Shown: positions 17,411 to 26,222, counted from the first letter of the stretch. The stretch is DNA of 37,268 bases from Comamonadaceae bacterium (GCA_947485165.1 CANKRG010000018.1:1-37268), one strand, 5' to 3'. Translations and numbers: made by a program. The notes: generated by a model from the letters alone, not told the origin.

Positions 17411-18154
17411 ATGAAAACACAAATCGACCACATCGTCGTCGTCGCCCACACGCTGGAGCAAGGTGTGGCGTGGTGCGAAGCGACGCTGGGTATCACCCCT
17501 GAAGCGGGTGGCGACCACCCACAATTCGGTACGCATAACCGCTTGTTCAAAATTGCAACGCCCAGCTACCCGCTGGCTTATTTTGAGATTATTGCTATTA
17601 AAAAAGCAGCGATTCAGGCAACAAATACGCCGGCTAGTGGCCAAAATAGCACTAAAAATGAGGTTAAAAACAGCCGTTGGTTTGACATGGATGATGCTGC
17701 GTTGCAAGCCGCCGTCGCCAAAGAGCCGCGCTTGTTGCATTTTGTGGCGAATACGGAAGATATCCAAGCCGCGCGCGCCGCGTTGAAGGCGCAAGGCATA
17801 GACCGCGGACCAGCCGTCGAAGCCAGTCGTCCGACCCGCAAAGGCCGTTTGGAGTGGAAAATCACCGTGCGTGACGATGGCCAGCGTTTGTTCAACGGCA
17901 CGCTGCCCAGCCTGATTCAATGGGGTAAAACGAACGCTGCAGAGCCGCTGCGTCTGCACCCCAGAAACACCATGCCCCGCTCTGGCGTGTCGCTGCAAAG
18001 CGTGGCGGTGACCTCGCCCACGCCTGAGAAACTGCAAGCCGCGTATGACGCGATTGGACTGGTGGGTGTCTCATTGTCTGAGGGCGGCGCCAATATCACG
18101 GTGACCTTGAAAACGCCCAAAGGCGTGGTCGAACTGCAAAGCTTCGGAATTTAA
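17411..18154 (+). CDS. VOC/glyoxalase-like domain protein with an embedded repeat
   Basis: 247 residues from the ATG at 17411, where MKTQIDHIVVVAHTLEQGV begins the fold; an upstream ATG at 17336 adds an unconserved leader. The protein looks like the glyoxalase-like (Glyoxalase_3 type) group: THNRLFKI, YFEIIAI, then RWFDMDD, TRKGRLEWKITV and GVSLQSVAVTSPTP. The natural EIIAI...RWF region is split by about 26 residues encoded by repeat copy E (AIQATNTPASGQNSTKNEVK). No enzymatic function is known to me. Confidence 0.85.
   Translation: MKTQIDHIVVVAHTLEQGVAWCEATLGITPEAGGDHPQFGTHNRLFKIATPSYPLAYFEIIAIKKAAIQATNTPASGQNSTKNEVKNSRWFDMDDAALQAAVAKEPRLLHFVANTEDIQAARAALKAQGIDRGPAVEASRPTRKGRLEWKITVRDDGQRLFNGTLPSLIQWGKTNAAEPLRLHPRNTMPRSGVSLQSVAVTSPTPEKLQAAYDAIGLVGVSLSEGGANITVTLKTPKGVVELQSFGI
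17592..17671 (+). repeat. Family 2 dispersed repeat, copy E (inside the VOC gene)
   Basis: TTGCTATTaaaaaAGCAGCG, GGCAACAAATACGCCGGCTA and CTAAAAATGAGGTTAAAA. The 3' end is nearly identical to copy F. It is translated in the same frame as F and G. Confidence 0.92.
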
Positions 18155-18216
18155 TCCATACGGTTTGTGTCATGGTTGCGACTGCGTAAATACGCAGAGG
18201 CGTTGACAATGTCTGT

Positions 18217-18879
18217 ATGGGACATCTCTACTTAATACGCCACGGCCAGGCTTCGTTTGGCGCGGAAGATTACGACAACTTGAGCGAGCTGGGCCACAAG
18301 CAGGCTGAACGTTTGGGCACCTACTTCAAACAAAAAAACCAGCAGTTTGACGCCGTCATCACGGGCACGCTGCGACGCCACACGCAAACCTGGCAAGGCA
18401 TCGCCAAAGGCGCAGGCTTTGCGCATGAGCCGCTGCAAATGCCCGGTTTGAACGAATACGACAGCCACGCCGTTATTGCCACCATCCACCCCGGCAAGCT
18501 AGAAAAGCCAGATACACCAGAGTTGTACAGACACCATTTCCGTTTGCTCAAAGACGGCCTGACGCAGTGGATGAACGGCGTGGTCAGCCCCATCGGCATG
18601 CCCAGCTACATGGATTTTCAGCAAGGCGTGGTTGATGCACTTGACCATGTGCGGAAAAACGAATCTGGAAACATTTTGATCGTCTCCAGCGGCGGCCCGA
18701 TTTCAACCGCTGTCGGTCACATCCTGGGCACCACGCCCGAAACCACCATCGAGCTGAACCTGCGTATCCGCAACTGCTCCGTCACCGAATTCGCCTTCAC
18801 CCCCAAGCGCCACATGCTGGTGACGTACAACACGCTGCCGCATTTTGAGGAATTGCCGGATTGGGTGACGTATGCTTGA
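18217..18879 (+). CDS. Histidine phosphatase (phosphoglycerate mutase-like) family protein
   Basis: 220 residues. LYLIRHGQASFGAEDYDNLS at the start has the RHG phosphohistidine motif (residues 8-10); ITGTLRRHTQT is the second arginine region and GLNEYDSHAVI carries the acidic part. In the C-terminal half the usual (T/S)HGG is VSSGGPIS, so the second histidine is Ser, a variant I have seen described for this subfamily but which may change activity. The substrate is unknown. It stands alone, convergent to sbtB. Confidence 0.85.
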   Translation: MGHLYLIRHGQASFGAEDYDNLSELGHKQAERLGTYFKQKNQQFDAVITGTLRRHTQTWQGIAKGAGFAHEPLQMPGLNEYDSHAVIATIHPGKLEKPDTPELYRHHFRLLKDGLTQWMNGVVSPIGMPSYMDFQQGVVDALDHVRKNESGNILIVSSGGPISTAVGHILGTTPETTIELNLRIRNCSVTEFAFTPKRHMLVTYNTLPHFEELPDWVTYA

Positions 18880-18883
18880 CCCA

Positions 18884-19201
18884 TCAAAATTTTTCAGGGC
18901 GCAGAATTTCAACGTCCTGTATGAAAGAGACCATGGCGTAGTTTGCATAATAGTGTGTTTGTAGATAGCTAACGACAGATTCTGCAAGTACGCGATTGCA
19001 AATCACTTCTATACGAATATTTGCAGCTTCCTTCCAGGCTGCGTCACGTATGCCGCGACTGCCTCGGCCACGCGCATCCGTGACGGTATATCCGCCAACA
19101 CCCAGTTTATCCAAGTCACTTATGAGAGATTCCTCAATAGCGGCTTCTGTAACAACTGTCAGCAGCGTTCTTTTTTGATGCGTTTGTGTCATGTTAGTCA
19201 T
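18884..19201 (-). CDS. sbtB: SbtB-type PII-like regulator of bicarbonate uptake
   Basis: 105-residue PII-like protein. RTLLTVVTEAAIEESLISDL, GVGGYTVTDARGRGSRGIRD (T-loop region) and NIRIEVICNRVLAESVVSYL follow the ferredoxin-like PII/CutA fold. The ATG at 19201 overlaps the stop of sbtA (ATGA), which supports this start and coupled translation. In cyanobacteria SbtB binds adenine nucleotides and c-di-AMP and blocks SbtA. The cysteine-containing C-terminal tail of cyanobacterial SbtB is missing here. The family is assigned mainly from fold pattern and linkage. Confidence 0.85.
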   Translation of the reverse strand: MTNMTQTHQKRTLLTVVTEAAIEESLISDLDKLGVGGYTVTDARGRGSRGIRDAAWKEAANIRIEVICNRVLAESVVSYLQTHYYANYAMVSFIQDVEILRPEKF

Positions 19202-20130
19202 CCTAAAAACTTGGTGGTCAGCCAATAGTAAAGCGGTATGCCCAGCAAAATATTGAAGGGAAAAGTGACACCCAGCACCGCAGCCAAGGATAAGCCAGGG
19301 TTTGCCTCAGGTATCGCCAAGCGCATGGCAGCTGGCACGGCAATGTATGAGGCGCTGGCCGCCAGTGTGGCCAGCAAAGTAGTACCACCAACTGACAGAT
19401 CCAGTGCCATGCCGCATGCTAGGCCAAGCAAGGCAGAAATGAGTGGCATACAAATACCGAAGATGACGATAAAGAGGCCACGCTTGCGAAGTTCTGCTGT
19501 TTGCCGAGCAACGATCAGCCCCATTTCTAACAGAAAAAGCGCCAACGCACCTTTGAACAGGTCATAAAATAAATTTTTGATCGGCTCCAACCCCAATGGC
19601 CCGGCGGCCCAACCAATGGCCATGCCGCCAATGAGAAGGGTGACGCCTTTGCCCAAAAAGCTTTCATGTGCCAGCATTTTCCAGCGTGTTTCTCTGCCGA
19701 TACCGCGCGCGATGACAATACCAATGATGATGGCAGGAATTTCCATCACCGTCAGAAAAATAGCCAATTGCGGCTCGAACGCAATGCCACGTGTGGTTAG
19801 CCAATTACTGCCCACAGCATAAGTAGCAACACTGACAGAGCCGTAGTGTGCCGCAGTTGAAGCCGCATCGGCGCGTCCCATGCGGCCGGCATAATGCAGT
19901 ACGTAGTAGGCTACCAAGGTCAGCGCGACGCCCAACAACATGACCGCTGCAAGTTGCGGCAACAAAGGCCCTAAAGATTGTTGTGCCAAACCTTCGCCGC
20001 CTTTGAGGCCTATCGTTATGAGCAATACCAAAGATAGAGATTCATAAAGTGCGGCGGGTAGTTTGAGGTCTGCGCGCAAAAGTCCGGCGGTTAATCCGAA
20101 GATAAAAAATAAAACGACAACATCGATCAT
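19198..20130 (-). CDS. sbtA: SbtA-type sodium-dependent bicarbonate transporter
   Basis: 310-residue inner-membrane permease with about ten hydrophobic segments. FFIFGLTAGLLRADLKLPAA, LYESLSLVLLITIGLKGGEG, AAHYGSVSVATYAVG, LAIFLTVMEIPAIIIGIVIA and LAASASYIAVPAAMRLAIPE are characteristic of the Sbt_1 family, high-affinity Na+/HCO3- symporters first known from cyanobacteria. The ATG overlaps the radical SAM stop by four bases and its own stop overlaps the sbtB start. Bicarbonate would feed carboxylases; no RuBisCO or carboxysome gene is in the window. Confidence 0.92.
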   Translation of the reverse strand: MIDVVVLFFIFGLTAGLLRADLKLPAALYESLSLVLLITIGLKGGEGLAQQSLGPLLPQLAAVMLLGVALTLVAYYVLHYAGRMGRADAASTAAHYGSVSVATYAVGSNWLTTRGIAFEPQLAIFLTVMEIPAIIIGIVIARGIGRETRWKMLAHESFLGKGVTLLIGGMAIGWAAGPLGLEPIKNLFYDLFKGALALFLLEMGLIVARQTAELRKRGLFIVIFGICMPLISALLGLACGMALDLSVGGTTLLATLAASASYIAVPAAMRLAIPEANPGLSLAAVLGVTFPFNILLGIPLYYWLTTKFLG

Positions 20131-21827
20131 GGGTAAAGTTCCTTGCTTTTTTTGAGTTGCTGCGAAAGATGCTGCGTGTGCTGACTTTGTCGCTGACTGA
20201 GCAGCTTACCCGCTTTGACCTGCGGCAATGGCAGCTTCGGAATCAAACTGCGCAGCACCTCAGGCCGTGCGCGAGCACCGCTGGCGATGTAGTCTGCCAG
20301 CAAGGTTTGGGTGACTTGTTGAACGTCCAATTTGCGAACATCGATGAGGTAGACGTGCAGCGCATCGACCAAATTTTCTGGCGTGATGCCGCTGGTTTTG
20401 CCCTTGGTTTTGGCGGAACTTTCCCACAGCCAGTCGCTGAAACCCATGAATGCCCAAAAAGGGGAGGCGGCTGGAGATTCAGCCCTGAGCAACAACGCCA
20501 TCGCACCACTGAATCGTCCCGAATTAGCCACCAAGTCCCAGTAACGTGCCAATCGAGCGAAGCGCTGCATATCTGCCGCACTCACCACCTTGGTCTGCTG
20601 GATTTGATACGGCGGCAGCGCGTCGTAGACCATGCCGTGCTCAACCGTGTGCCTTGCTATCGGTGTGCCGCGCAGGCGTTTCAAAATGCCGAGCTGGATT
20701 TCATGCGGTTTGATGGCGAACAGACGATCAAAACCTTCGCCGAAGCTTTGCAAACTCTCGCCCGGAAGGCCGAAAATCAAATCGGTGTGCAAATGCGCAT
20801 TCGATTCGTTGACCAGCCAGCCCAGATTTGCCACGGTTTTGTCGTTGTCTTGCCGGCGCGAGATGCGTTGCTGGACTTCGACGTTGAAGCTTTGAATGCC
20901 GACCTCAAACTGCAGCACGCCGGGTGGGAATTGGGCGATCATGTCTTTGAGGCGATCCGGTAAATGGTCTGGGATGACCTCGAAATGGACAAAGAGACTT
21001 GCCCCCACGCTTGCCACTTCGTGTGCTGCGCTGCCCCCCGTGGGGGCTAATTCCCCTTGAGGCGGCTCGGCGGGGAATTGCACTTCACTCAATTTATCTA
21101 AAAAGAACTGCAAAATCCGCACCGAGGTGTCGATTTTGAGGTTGAAGGTGCGGTCCACAAACTTGAAATTGCGTGCGCCACGCGCGTACAGCGTTTCTAA
21201 TTCGCCTAAAAACAACGTCAAATCAAACGCCCAAGCGGTTTTGTCCAGCGAGCTGAGGCAAAACTCGCACTTGAAGGGGCAGCCGCGCGAAGCTTCGACG
21301 TACAAAAGGCGATGCGCCAAATCGTCGTCGGTGTACAAAGCGTAGGGCAAGGCAATCTCTGCTAACGGCGGCTGCTCACCGGCGATGACTTTCATCAGCG
21401 GTTTCGGGCCATGAATCAGTGCTTGGCAGAGCTTGGGAAAGCTCACATCGCCCCAACCGGTGATGACGTGGTCTGACAGGTGGACGATCTCTTGTTCTAA
21501 AGTTTCATGGCTAACTTCAGGGCCGCCGAGCACGATTTTGATGTCTGGGCGTTGCGCTTTGAGCTGTTTGACAAGGGCGCAGGTCTGCACCACGTTCCAG
21601 ATATACACGCCAAAAGCTATGATTTTAGGGTTGATGGCCAGTAATTCTGCGGCCAGCTCTTCAGTTTTACGGTTGATGGTGAACTCGCAGAGCGCTGTTT
21701 TTGGCTGCAAATCCCCCATGTTGGCCAGCAAATACCGCAACCCCAAGGAGGCGTGGATGTATTTGGCGTTGAGGGTGCACAGGACGATATTTGTCGTTGT
21801 GCAATGTGAAGGTGTGAAATCGGCCAT
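20127..21827 (-). CDS. B12-binding domain radical SAM protein (DUF4080-type) with an embedded repeat
   Basis: 566 residues from the ATG at 21827 (a longer start at 21851 is possible). The N-terminal half is a Rossmann-type cobalamin-binding domain (IVLCTLNAKYIHASLGLRYL, IIAFGVYIWN, IVLGGPEVS). The radical SAM core follows with YVEASRGCPFKCEFCLSSLD, whose CxxxCxxC ligates the 4Fe-4S cluster, and VGIQSFN, TDLIFGLPGES. A C-terminal DUF4080-like region (ANSGRFSGAMALLL, FWAFMGFSDWLW) ends it. Residues about 254-276 come from repeat family 1. The stop overlaps sbtA. The reaction catalysed is unknown. Confidence 0.92.
   Translation of the reverse strand: MADFTPSHCTTTNIVLCTLNAKYIHASLGLRYLLANMGDLQPKTALCEFTINRKTEELAAELLAINPKIIAFGVYIWNVVQTCALVKQLKAQRPDIKIVLGGPEVSHETLEQEIVHLSDHVITGWGDVSFPKLCQALIHGPKPLMKVIAGEQPPLAEIALPYALYTDDDLAHRLLYVEASRGCPFKCEFCLSSLDKTAWAFDLTLFLGELETLYARGARNFKFVDRTFNLKIDTSVRILQFFLDKLSEVQFPAEPPQGELAPTGGSAAHEVASVGASLFVHFEVIPDHLPDRLKDMIAQFPPGVLQFEVGIQSFNVEVQQRISRRQDNDKTVANLGWLVNESNAHLHTDLIFGLPGESLQSFGEGFDRLFAIKPHEIQLGILKRLRGTPIARHTVEHGMVYDALPPYQIQQTKVVSAADMQRFARLARYWDLVANSGRFSGAMALLLRAESPAASPFWAFMGFSDWLWESSAKTKGKTSGITPENLVDALHVYLIDVRKLDVQQVTQTLLADYIASGARARPEVLRSLIPKLPLPQVKAGKLLSQRQSQHTQHLSQQLKKSKELYP
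21000..21068 (-). repeat. Family 1 ORF-embedded repeat, copy in the radical SAM gene
   Basis: Bases 21000-21039 are identical to 1084-1123. On the coding strand GCCCCCAC and GTGGGGGC form an 8-bp inverted repeat around the shared core. Translated peptide: GELAPTGGSAAHEVASVGA, in the same frame as the helicase copy. Confidence 0.92.
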
Positions 21828-21959
21828 ACCTCTATTATCATGAGAACACAAAATCGACAGATGAAGTCAGTGATGGATGTGGAAGATTCAACGCTAACCG
21901 AGCAACAATACGCGGACATGAAGGTAGGTCTGTCTGCGCTGTGGGCTACAGCGACTGAC

Positions 21960-22123
21960 GCTTGCCAACCTTGCCCGCAAGCAGCAGAAGCCTTGTTTTG
22001 GTCGTCCACCCTTGTTGACGCGGGCGGACGCGAGGCCTGCAATGTGTATTCGGGACGGGCAGCCAAGACACCAATGACCGCGATAATGCCTATGCAGTCC
22101 GCTTGGTCCGCAGCATCGCATAA
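21960..22123 (+). pseudogene. Remnant of a DUF1566 (Lcl C-terminal) domain protein
   Basis: FWSSTLVDAGGREACNVY is read in one frame; after a shift at about 22049, FGTGSQDTNDRDNAYAVRLV and RSIA follow to a TAA at 22121. The YWSST...W.V.F...G...YVRLVRS order is the DUF1566 signature. Only the C-terminal domain remains, with a frameshift. It fills the 390-base gap between the divergent radical SAM gene and dsbD. Confidence 0.65.
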
Positions 22124-22217
22124 TGTCACCCTGTAAATGACACTTTGGCATATTAGTGGCTATGCTTAGGCGACTGATGGACTGAACTTTGCTGCCCTTC
22201 ACGCCTCTTACCTCACT

Positions 22218-24470
22218 ATGTTGTATTTCAGAACTTTTCAAAGAACGTCGGTCAAACTGTTGTTTGCTATAAATTTAATAGCACTTCAGTTAATAAATAC
22301 GTCGGCTAATGCCCAATTTACCTCTAAAAATGAGGTTAAAACAATAGTAACAACCGAGCGCGTCCGCGCCGAACTGATGGCGCATGCGCCGCAGGGTGTG
22401 ACCGCCAGCAACGACGACAAAATCACCCCAAATACCGTTTGGATCGGTTTGCAGCTGGCGCATCAGCCCAAATGGCACACGTATTGGAAGAATTCTGGCG
22501 ATTCTGGCCTGCCCACGCAGCTGACATGGTCACTGCCTGTGGGCGTGCTGGCGGGCGACATTGCTTGGCCCGCGCCGCAAAAAATCAAAATTGGCAGTTT
22601 GACGAATTTTGGCTACGAAGGCACGGTGCTGCTGGCGGTGCCGCTGACCATCACACCGGCCTTCAAGCCGTCGCTGCTCAACAGCAACTTGGACATCAAA
22701 CTCAAAGCGCAGTGGCTGGTGTGTAAGGAAGAATGCATTCCTGAAGAAGGCGAATTTGCACTGAGCATCCCGACCAAGGGCTCAACCGCGATCAATTCTG
22801 CAGCGTTTGCAGCGGCTTTCAGGGCGCAGCCTAAGCCGATTGTTGGGGGTGTCGCTGGCAACATGCCAGCCAGCCGGGCGCTGATTGACGGCAACGTGCT
22901 GAAGTTTGAACTGCAAGGCTTGCCAGCGGAATTACGCGGCAAAACGCTAGATTTTTACCCTGAAACGACTGAAGTCCTAGACAACAGCGCCATCAGCAGT
23001 GGGGCTAGCCAGCAGGCGTGGCAGGGCGCGGTCTGGCGCATCAGCTTGCCGCTGTCCAGCCAGCGCAGCCAAAGCCCTGAAATCATGCCGGTGGTGCTGA
23101 AATCAGGCGACCAAGCTTGGCGTGCCGAGGTGGCCGTGCAAGGCGCTTGGCCCAAAGTCGCTGCCGCTGCCACGGTGTCACCGGGCTTGGCGGCTGCTTT
23201 GGCAGAAAACAAAGTTGCCGTGCAAAACGCCAATTTAACGGCAGCTCCCATCAATTTAACGCTGTTTGCCGCTTTGCTGGGTGCGCTGCTGGGTGGCATG
23301 ATTTTGAATCTGATGCCCTGTGTTTTTCCCGTCTTGGCACTCAAAGTGGTCAGCTTCACCAAACACGCCAGCGATACGCAGGCGCACAGACGCAGCGGCG
23401 TGGCGTATTTCGCCGGTGTGGTGCTGTCTTTTGTAGCGCTGGGCGCTTTGTTTTTGGCGCTGCGGGCTGCGGGTGAGCAGCTGGGCTGGGGCTTTCAGCT
23501 GCAAAACCCGCTGGTGGTGGCGGGTTTGGCCGTACTTTTCACGGTGTTGGGCATGAATCTGGCGGGCTTGTTCGAGTTCGGCAGCATATTGCCGTCCAGC
23601 GTCGCCGCCATGCGGGCGAAGAATCCCACAGTCGATTCGTTTTTATCAGGCGTGTTGGCCGTCGCGGTGGCATCGCCTTGCACCGCGCCGTTCATGGGCG
23701 CATCACTGGGCTTTGCGCTGGGTTTGCCAGCGTGGGAAGCGTTGTTGATTTTTGCCGCCATCGGCGTGGGCATGGCCTTGCCGTATGTGGTGGCCAGTTT
23801 TGTTCCCGCCGTGGCGCGTGCTTTGCCAAGACCGGGCGCGTGGATGGACACGTTTAAAAAGTTCATGGCTTTCCCCATGTTTGCCACAGTCGTTTGGCTG
23901 GTGTGGGTGCTGGGGCAGCAAAGCGGCATTGACGGTGCCGGCGCACTCTTGGCGATTTTGCTGATGCTGTGCATGCTGCTGTGGGCGCTGAGCCTGCACG
24001 GCAAGTCAAAATTTTATTTTGCTATTATTTCAATAGCAGTATTGGCATATATGACGACGGCTATAGGTGTAAACATCATCAAAAATGCAGATATTCCAGC
24101 CGCTTCAGCACAAACTGGTGAAATAACCGATGAACGCTGGCAGGCGTGGGAGCCAGGGCGGGTGGATCAACTTTTAGCCAAAGGGCAACCCGTGTTTGTC
24201 GATTTCACCGCCGCCTGGTGCGTGACTTGCCAATTCAACAAAAAATCAACGCTATCCAAGCCGGAATTGCTCGCCGAGTTTGACGCCAAAAAAGTGCAAT
24301 TGCTACGCGCCGACTGGACGCGGCGCGACCCCGCCATAGGCGCTGCGTTACGCGACTTGGGCCGCAGCGGCGTGCCCGTTTATGTGCTCTACGCCCCCGG
24401 CAAAGCGCCTCAGGTGTTGTCTGAAATCATCAGTGTGGATGATGTGAAAGCTGCGCTAGGAAAAATGTAA
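22218..24470 (+). CDS. dsbD: Thiol:disulfide interchange protein DsbD with two embedded repeats
   Basis: 750-residue inner-membrane protein that passes electrons from cytoplasmic thioredoxin to the periplasm for cytochrome c maturation and DsbC/DsbG reduction. Order: signal peptide; periplasmic alpha domain with WHTYWKNSGDSGLPTQLTWS and VCKEECIPEEGEF; a transmembrane domain from about residue 345 with NLMPCVFPVLALKVVSFTKH and ASPCTAPFMGASLGFALG; a thioredoxin-like end with FTAAWCVTC near residue 667. Repeat F encodes residues about 16-42, including the signal peptide core; repeat G encodes about 602-623, before the thioredoxin domain. No near neighbour explains its partners. Confidence 0.95.
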   Translation: MLYFRTFQRTSVKLLFAINLIALQLINTSANAQFTSKNEVKTIVTTERVRAELMAHAPQGVTASNDDKITPNTVWIGLQLAHQPKWHTYWKNSGDSGLPTQLTWSLPVGVLAGDIAWPAPQKIKIGSLTNFGYEGTVLLAVPLTITPAFKPSLLNSNLDIKLKAQWLVCKEECIPEEGEFALSIPTKGSTAINSAAFAAAFRAQPKPIVGGVAGNMPASRALIDGNVLKFELQGLPAELRGKTLDFYPETTEVLDNSAISSGASQQAWQGAVWRISLPLSSQRSQSPEIMPVVLKSGDQAWRAEVAVQGAWPKVAAAATVSPGLAAALAENKVAVQNANLTAAPINLTLFAALLGALLGGMILNLMPCVFPVLALKVVSFTKHASDTQAHRRSGVAYFAGVVLSFVALGALFLALRAAGEQLGWGFQLQNPLVVAGLAVLFTVLGMNLAGLFEFGSILPSSVAAMRAKNPTVDSFLSGVLAVAVASPCTAPFMGASLGFALGLPAWEALLIFAAIGVGMALPYVVASFVPAVARALPRPGAWMDTFKKFMAFPMFATVVWLVWVLGQQSGIDGAGALLAILLMLCMLLWALSLHGKSKFYFAIISIAVLAYMTTAIGVNIIKNADIPAASAQTGEITDERWQAWEPGRVDQLLAKGQPVFVDFTAAWCVTCQFNKKSTLSKPELLAEFDAKKVQLLRADWTRRDPAIGAALRDLGRSGVPVYVLYAPGKAPQVLSEIISVDDVKAALGKM
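22264..22342 (+). repeat. Family 2 dispersed repeat, copy F (signal peptide region of dsbD)
   Basis: TTGCTATaaatttaATAGCA, TAATAAATACGTCGGCTAAT and CTAAAAATGAGGTTAAAA. It encodes AINLIALQLINTSANAQF, hydrophobic and ending in an ANA-Q signal-peptidase-like site, then TSKNEVKT. Confidence 0.92.
24019..24089 (+). repeat. Family 2 dispersed repeat, copy G (late part of dsbD)
   Basis: TTGCTATtatttcaATAGCA, TTGGCATATATGACGACGGC and a diverged tail with AAAAATG. Same reading frame as E and F: FAIISIAVLAYMTTAIGV. It supplies most of a hydrophobic segment between the membrane and thioredoxin domains. It is more diverged than E or F. Confidence 0.7.
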
Positions 24471-24492
24471 GAAAATTTAAAACGTTAAATAA

Positions 24493-24924
24493 ATGCACAT
24501 GAACCAACCCGACATCCTCCATATCCTCAAAACCTGCAAAACCATCGCCGTGGTCGGTTTGTCACCCAAAGTCCACCGCGACAGCTATGAGGTGTCCGAG
24601 TACATGCAGTCGCAGGGTTACAGAATCATTCCCATCAATCCTGTGGCGGCAGCATCAAACACGCCGATTTTGGGTGAAAAGGTCTATGCCACGCTGGTAG
24701 AGGCCGCCAAAGTCGAAAAAATCGACATGGTGGATTGCTTTCGCAACAGTGCCGATATTCCACCCATTGCCACGGAGGCGGTGCACATCAAAGCCCAAGT
24801 GCTGTGGATGCAGCTGGGTATTGACAACGCAGTGGCTAAAAGCGAAACAGAGGCCGCAGGCTTGGCCGTGGTTGAAAACCGCTGCTTGTTGATTGATCAC
24901 CGCAGGCTGAAACACTTGCTTTAG
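24493..24924 (+). CDS. CoA-binding (YccU-like) Rossmann-fold protein
   Basis: 143 residues. CKTIAVVGLSPKVHRDSYEV begins a Rossmann-type CoA-binding domain; YRIIPINPVAA, VDCFRNSADIPPIATEAV and VLWMQLGIDN complete it. This is the short stand-alone CoA-binding family; its physiological role is unknown. It lies between dsbD and hemE, 22 bases after dsbD, so it may share transcription with both neighbours. Confidence 0.88.
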   Translation: MHMNQPDILHILKTCKTIAVVGLSPKVHRDSYEVSEYMQSQGYRIIPINPVAAASNTPILGEKVYATLVEAAKVEKIDMVDCFRNSADIPPIATEAVHIKAQVLWMQLGIDNAVAKSETEAAGLAVVENRCLLIDHRRLKHLL

Positions 24925-24942
24925 CCTGAGATAATGCGTTCT

Positions 24943-26088
24943 ATGCACGATTTCAGCCATCTCCACAATCCCACTTTTCTACAAGCTTGCATGCGCCAAG
25001 CGTCTGACCACACGCCCGTGTGGCTGATGCGCCAAGCAGGCCGCTATTTGCCGGAATACCGCGACATTCGCGCCAAAGCCGGTAGTTTCATGGGGCTGGC
25101 GACGAATAGAGATTACGCGACTGAAGTGACTTTGCAGCCGCTGGCACGCTACAAGTTAGATGCGGCGATCTTGTTCAGTGATATTTTGACGATTCCTGAC
25201 GCGATGGGTCTGGGCCTCAGCTTTGCCTTGGGCGAGGGCCCCAAGTTTGCCCACAATGTGCGTGATGAAGCCGCCGTTGCCAAGCTGGCCGTGCCCGATA
25301 TGGACAAGCTGCGCTACGTGTTTGACGCGGTCACAAGCATCCGCAAAGCGCTGACGCAGGCGGACGGGCGCGGCAGCGTGCCTTTGATCGGCTTTTCAGG
25401 CAGCCCGTGGACGCTGGCGTGTTACATGGCTGAAGGGGCCGGCTCAGACGACTACCGCCATGTCAAAACCCTGATGTACAGCCGCCCCGATTTGATGCAC
25501 CGCATGCTGGCGGTCAACGCCGACGCGGTGGCGCTGTACCTGAACACCCAAATTGAAGCAGGTGCGCAAGCGGTGATGATTTTTGACAGCTGGGGTGGCG
25601 TGCTGGCCGATGGTGCGTTTCGGGAGTTCAGTTTGGCTTACACCAAGCGCGTGCTGGCTCAGTTAAAACGCACGCACAACGGCAAAGAAGACGGCATCGT
25701 CATCCCGCGCATTGTGTTTACCAAAGGAGGTGCGTTGTGGTTGGACGAGATGGGCGGTTTGGACTGTGATGTGCTGGGGCTGGATTGGACGGCGAATTTG
25801 GCCAAAGCACGCGCTATGGTTGGCGGTGCAGTGGGCGGGGCCGGTAAAGCGCTGCAAGGCAATATTGACCCCAACGTGTTGTTCGCCACCCCGGCCGTGA
25901 TTCAAGCGGAAGTAGCCAAGGTTTTAAACAGCTTCGGCCAGCCGCACACGGACAAAACCACCACCGGTGCTACACATATTTTCAACCTAGGCCACGGAAT
26001 CAGCCAGTTCACACCGCCTGAAAATGTAGCAGTGTTGGTGGATACGGTGCATGCTTACTCAAAACAGCAGCGCACGGGTCACAATTAG
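24943..26088 (+). CDS. hemE: Uroporphyrinogen decarboxylase
   Basis: Decarboxylates uroporphyrinogen III to coproporphyrinogen III in haem synthesis. 381 residues from the ATG at 24943; an ATG at 24934 would add three. [18 protein letters not shown] near the start and [15 protein letters not shown] carry the substrate-binding Arg and catalytic Asp; [23 protein letters not shown] and FNLGHGI are conserved later. The following 352 bases have no gene. Confidence 0.97.
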   Translation: MHDFSHLHNPTFLQACMRQASDHTPVWLMRQAGRYLPEYRDIRAKAGSFMGLATNRDYATEVTLQPLARYKLDAAILFSDILTIPDAMGLGLSFALGEGPKFAHNVRDEAAVAKLAVPDMDKLRYVFDAVTSIRKALTQADGRGSVPLIGFSGSPWTLACYMAEGAGSDDYRHVKTLMYSRPDLMHRMLAVNADAVALYLNTQIEAGAQAVMIFDSWGGVLADGAFREFSLAYTKRVLAQLKRTHNGKEDGIVIPRIVFTKGGALWLDEMGGLDCDVLGLDWTANLAKARAMVGGAVGGAGKALQGNIDPNVLFATPAVIQAEVAKVLNSFGQPHTDKTTTGATHIFNLGHGISQFTPPENVAVLVDTVHAYSKQQRTGHN

Positions 26089-26178
26089 CACAAAACCAGA
26101 TAATATCCAAAATATTTTTATCGACTTATCAACAAAAAATGGTGCCCTGCAACAATTCTAGTAAAAAGTAATCGTCTC

Positions 26179-26222
26179 TTGCTATCAAACAAATAGCGCG
26201 CTTAACTTGTTGATTCATAACG
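26179..26222 (+). repeat. Family 2 dispersed repeat, copy H (degenerate, intergenic)
   Basis: Only the 5' part TTGCTATcaaacaaATAGCG followed by GCTTAACTTGTTGATTCATA is recognisable; the GCCGGC core is lost. It may be a decayed copy. Confidence 0.45.

Noticed and set aside
21840-22136. 98-codon plus-strand frame as an intact small protein
   Set aside because: Its conserved part continues in another frame with a DUF1566 ending, so it is better read as a remnant.
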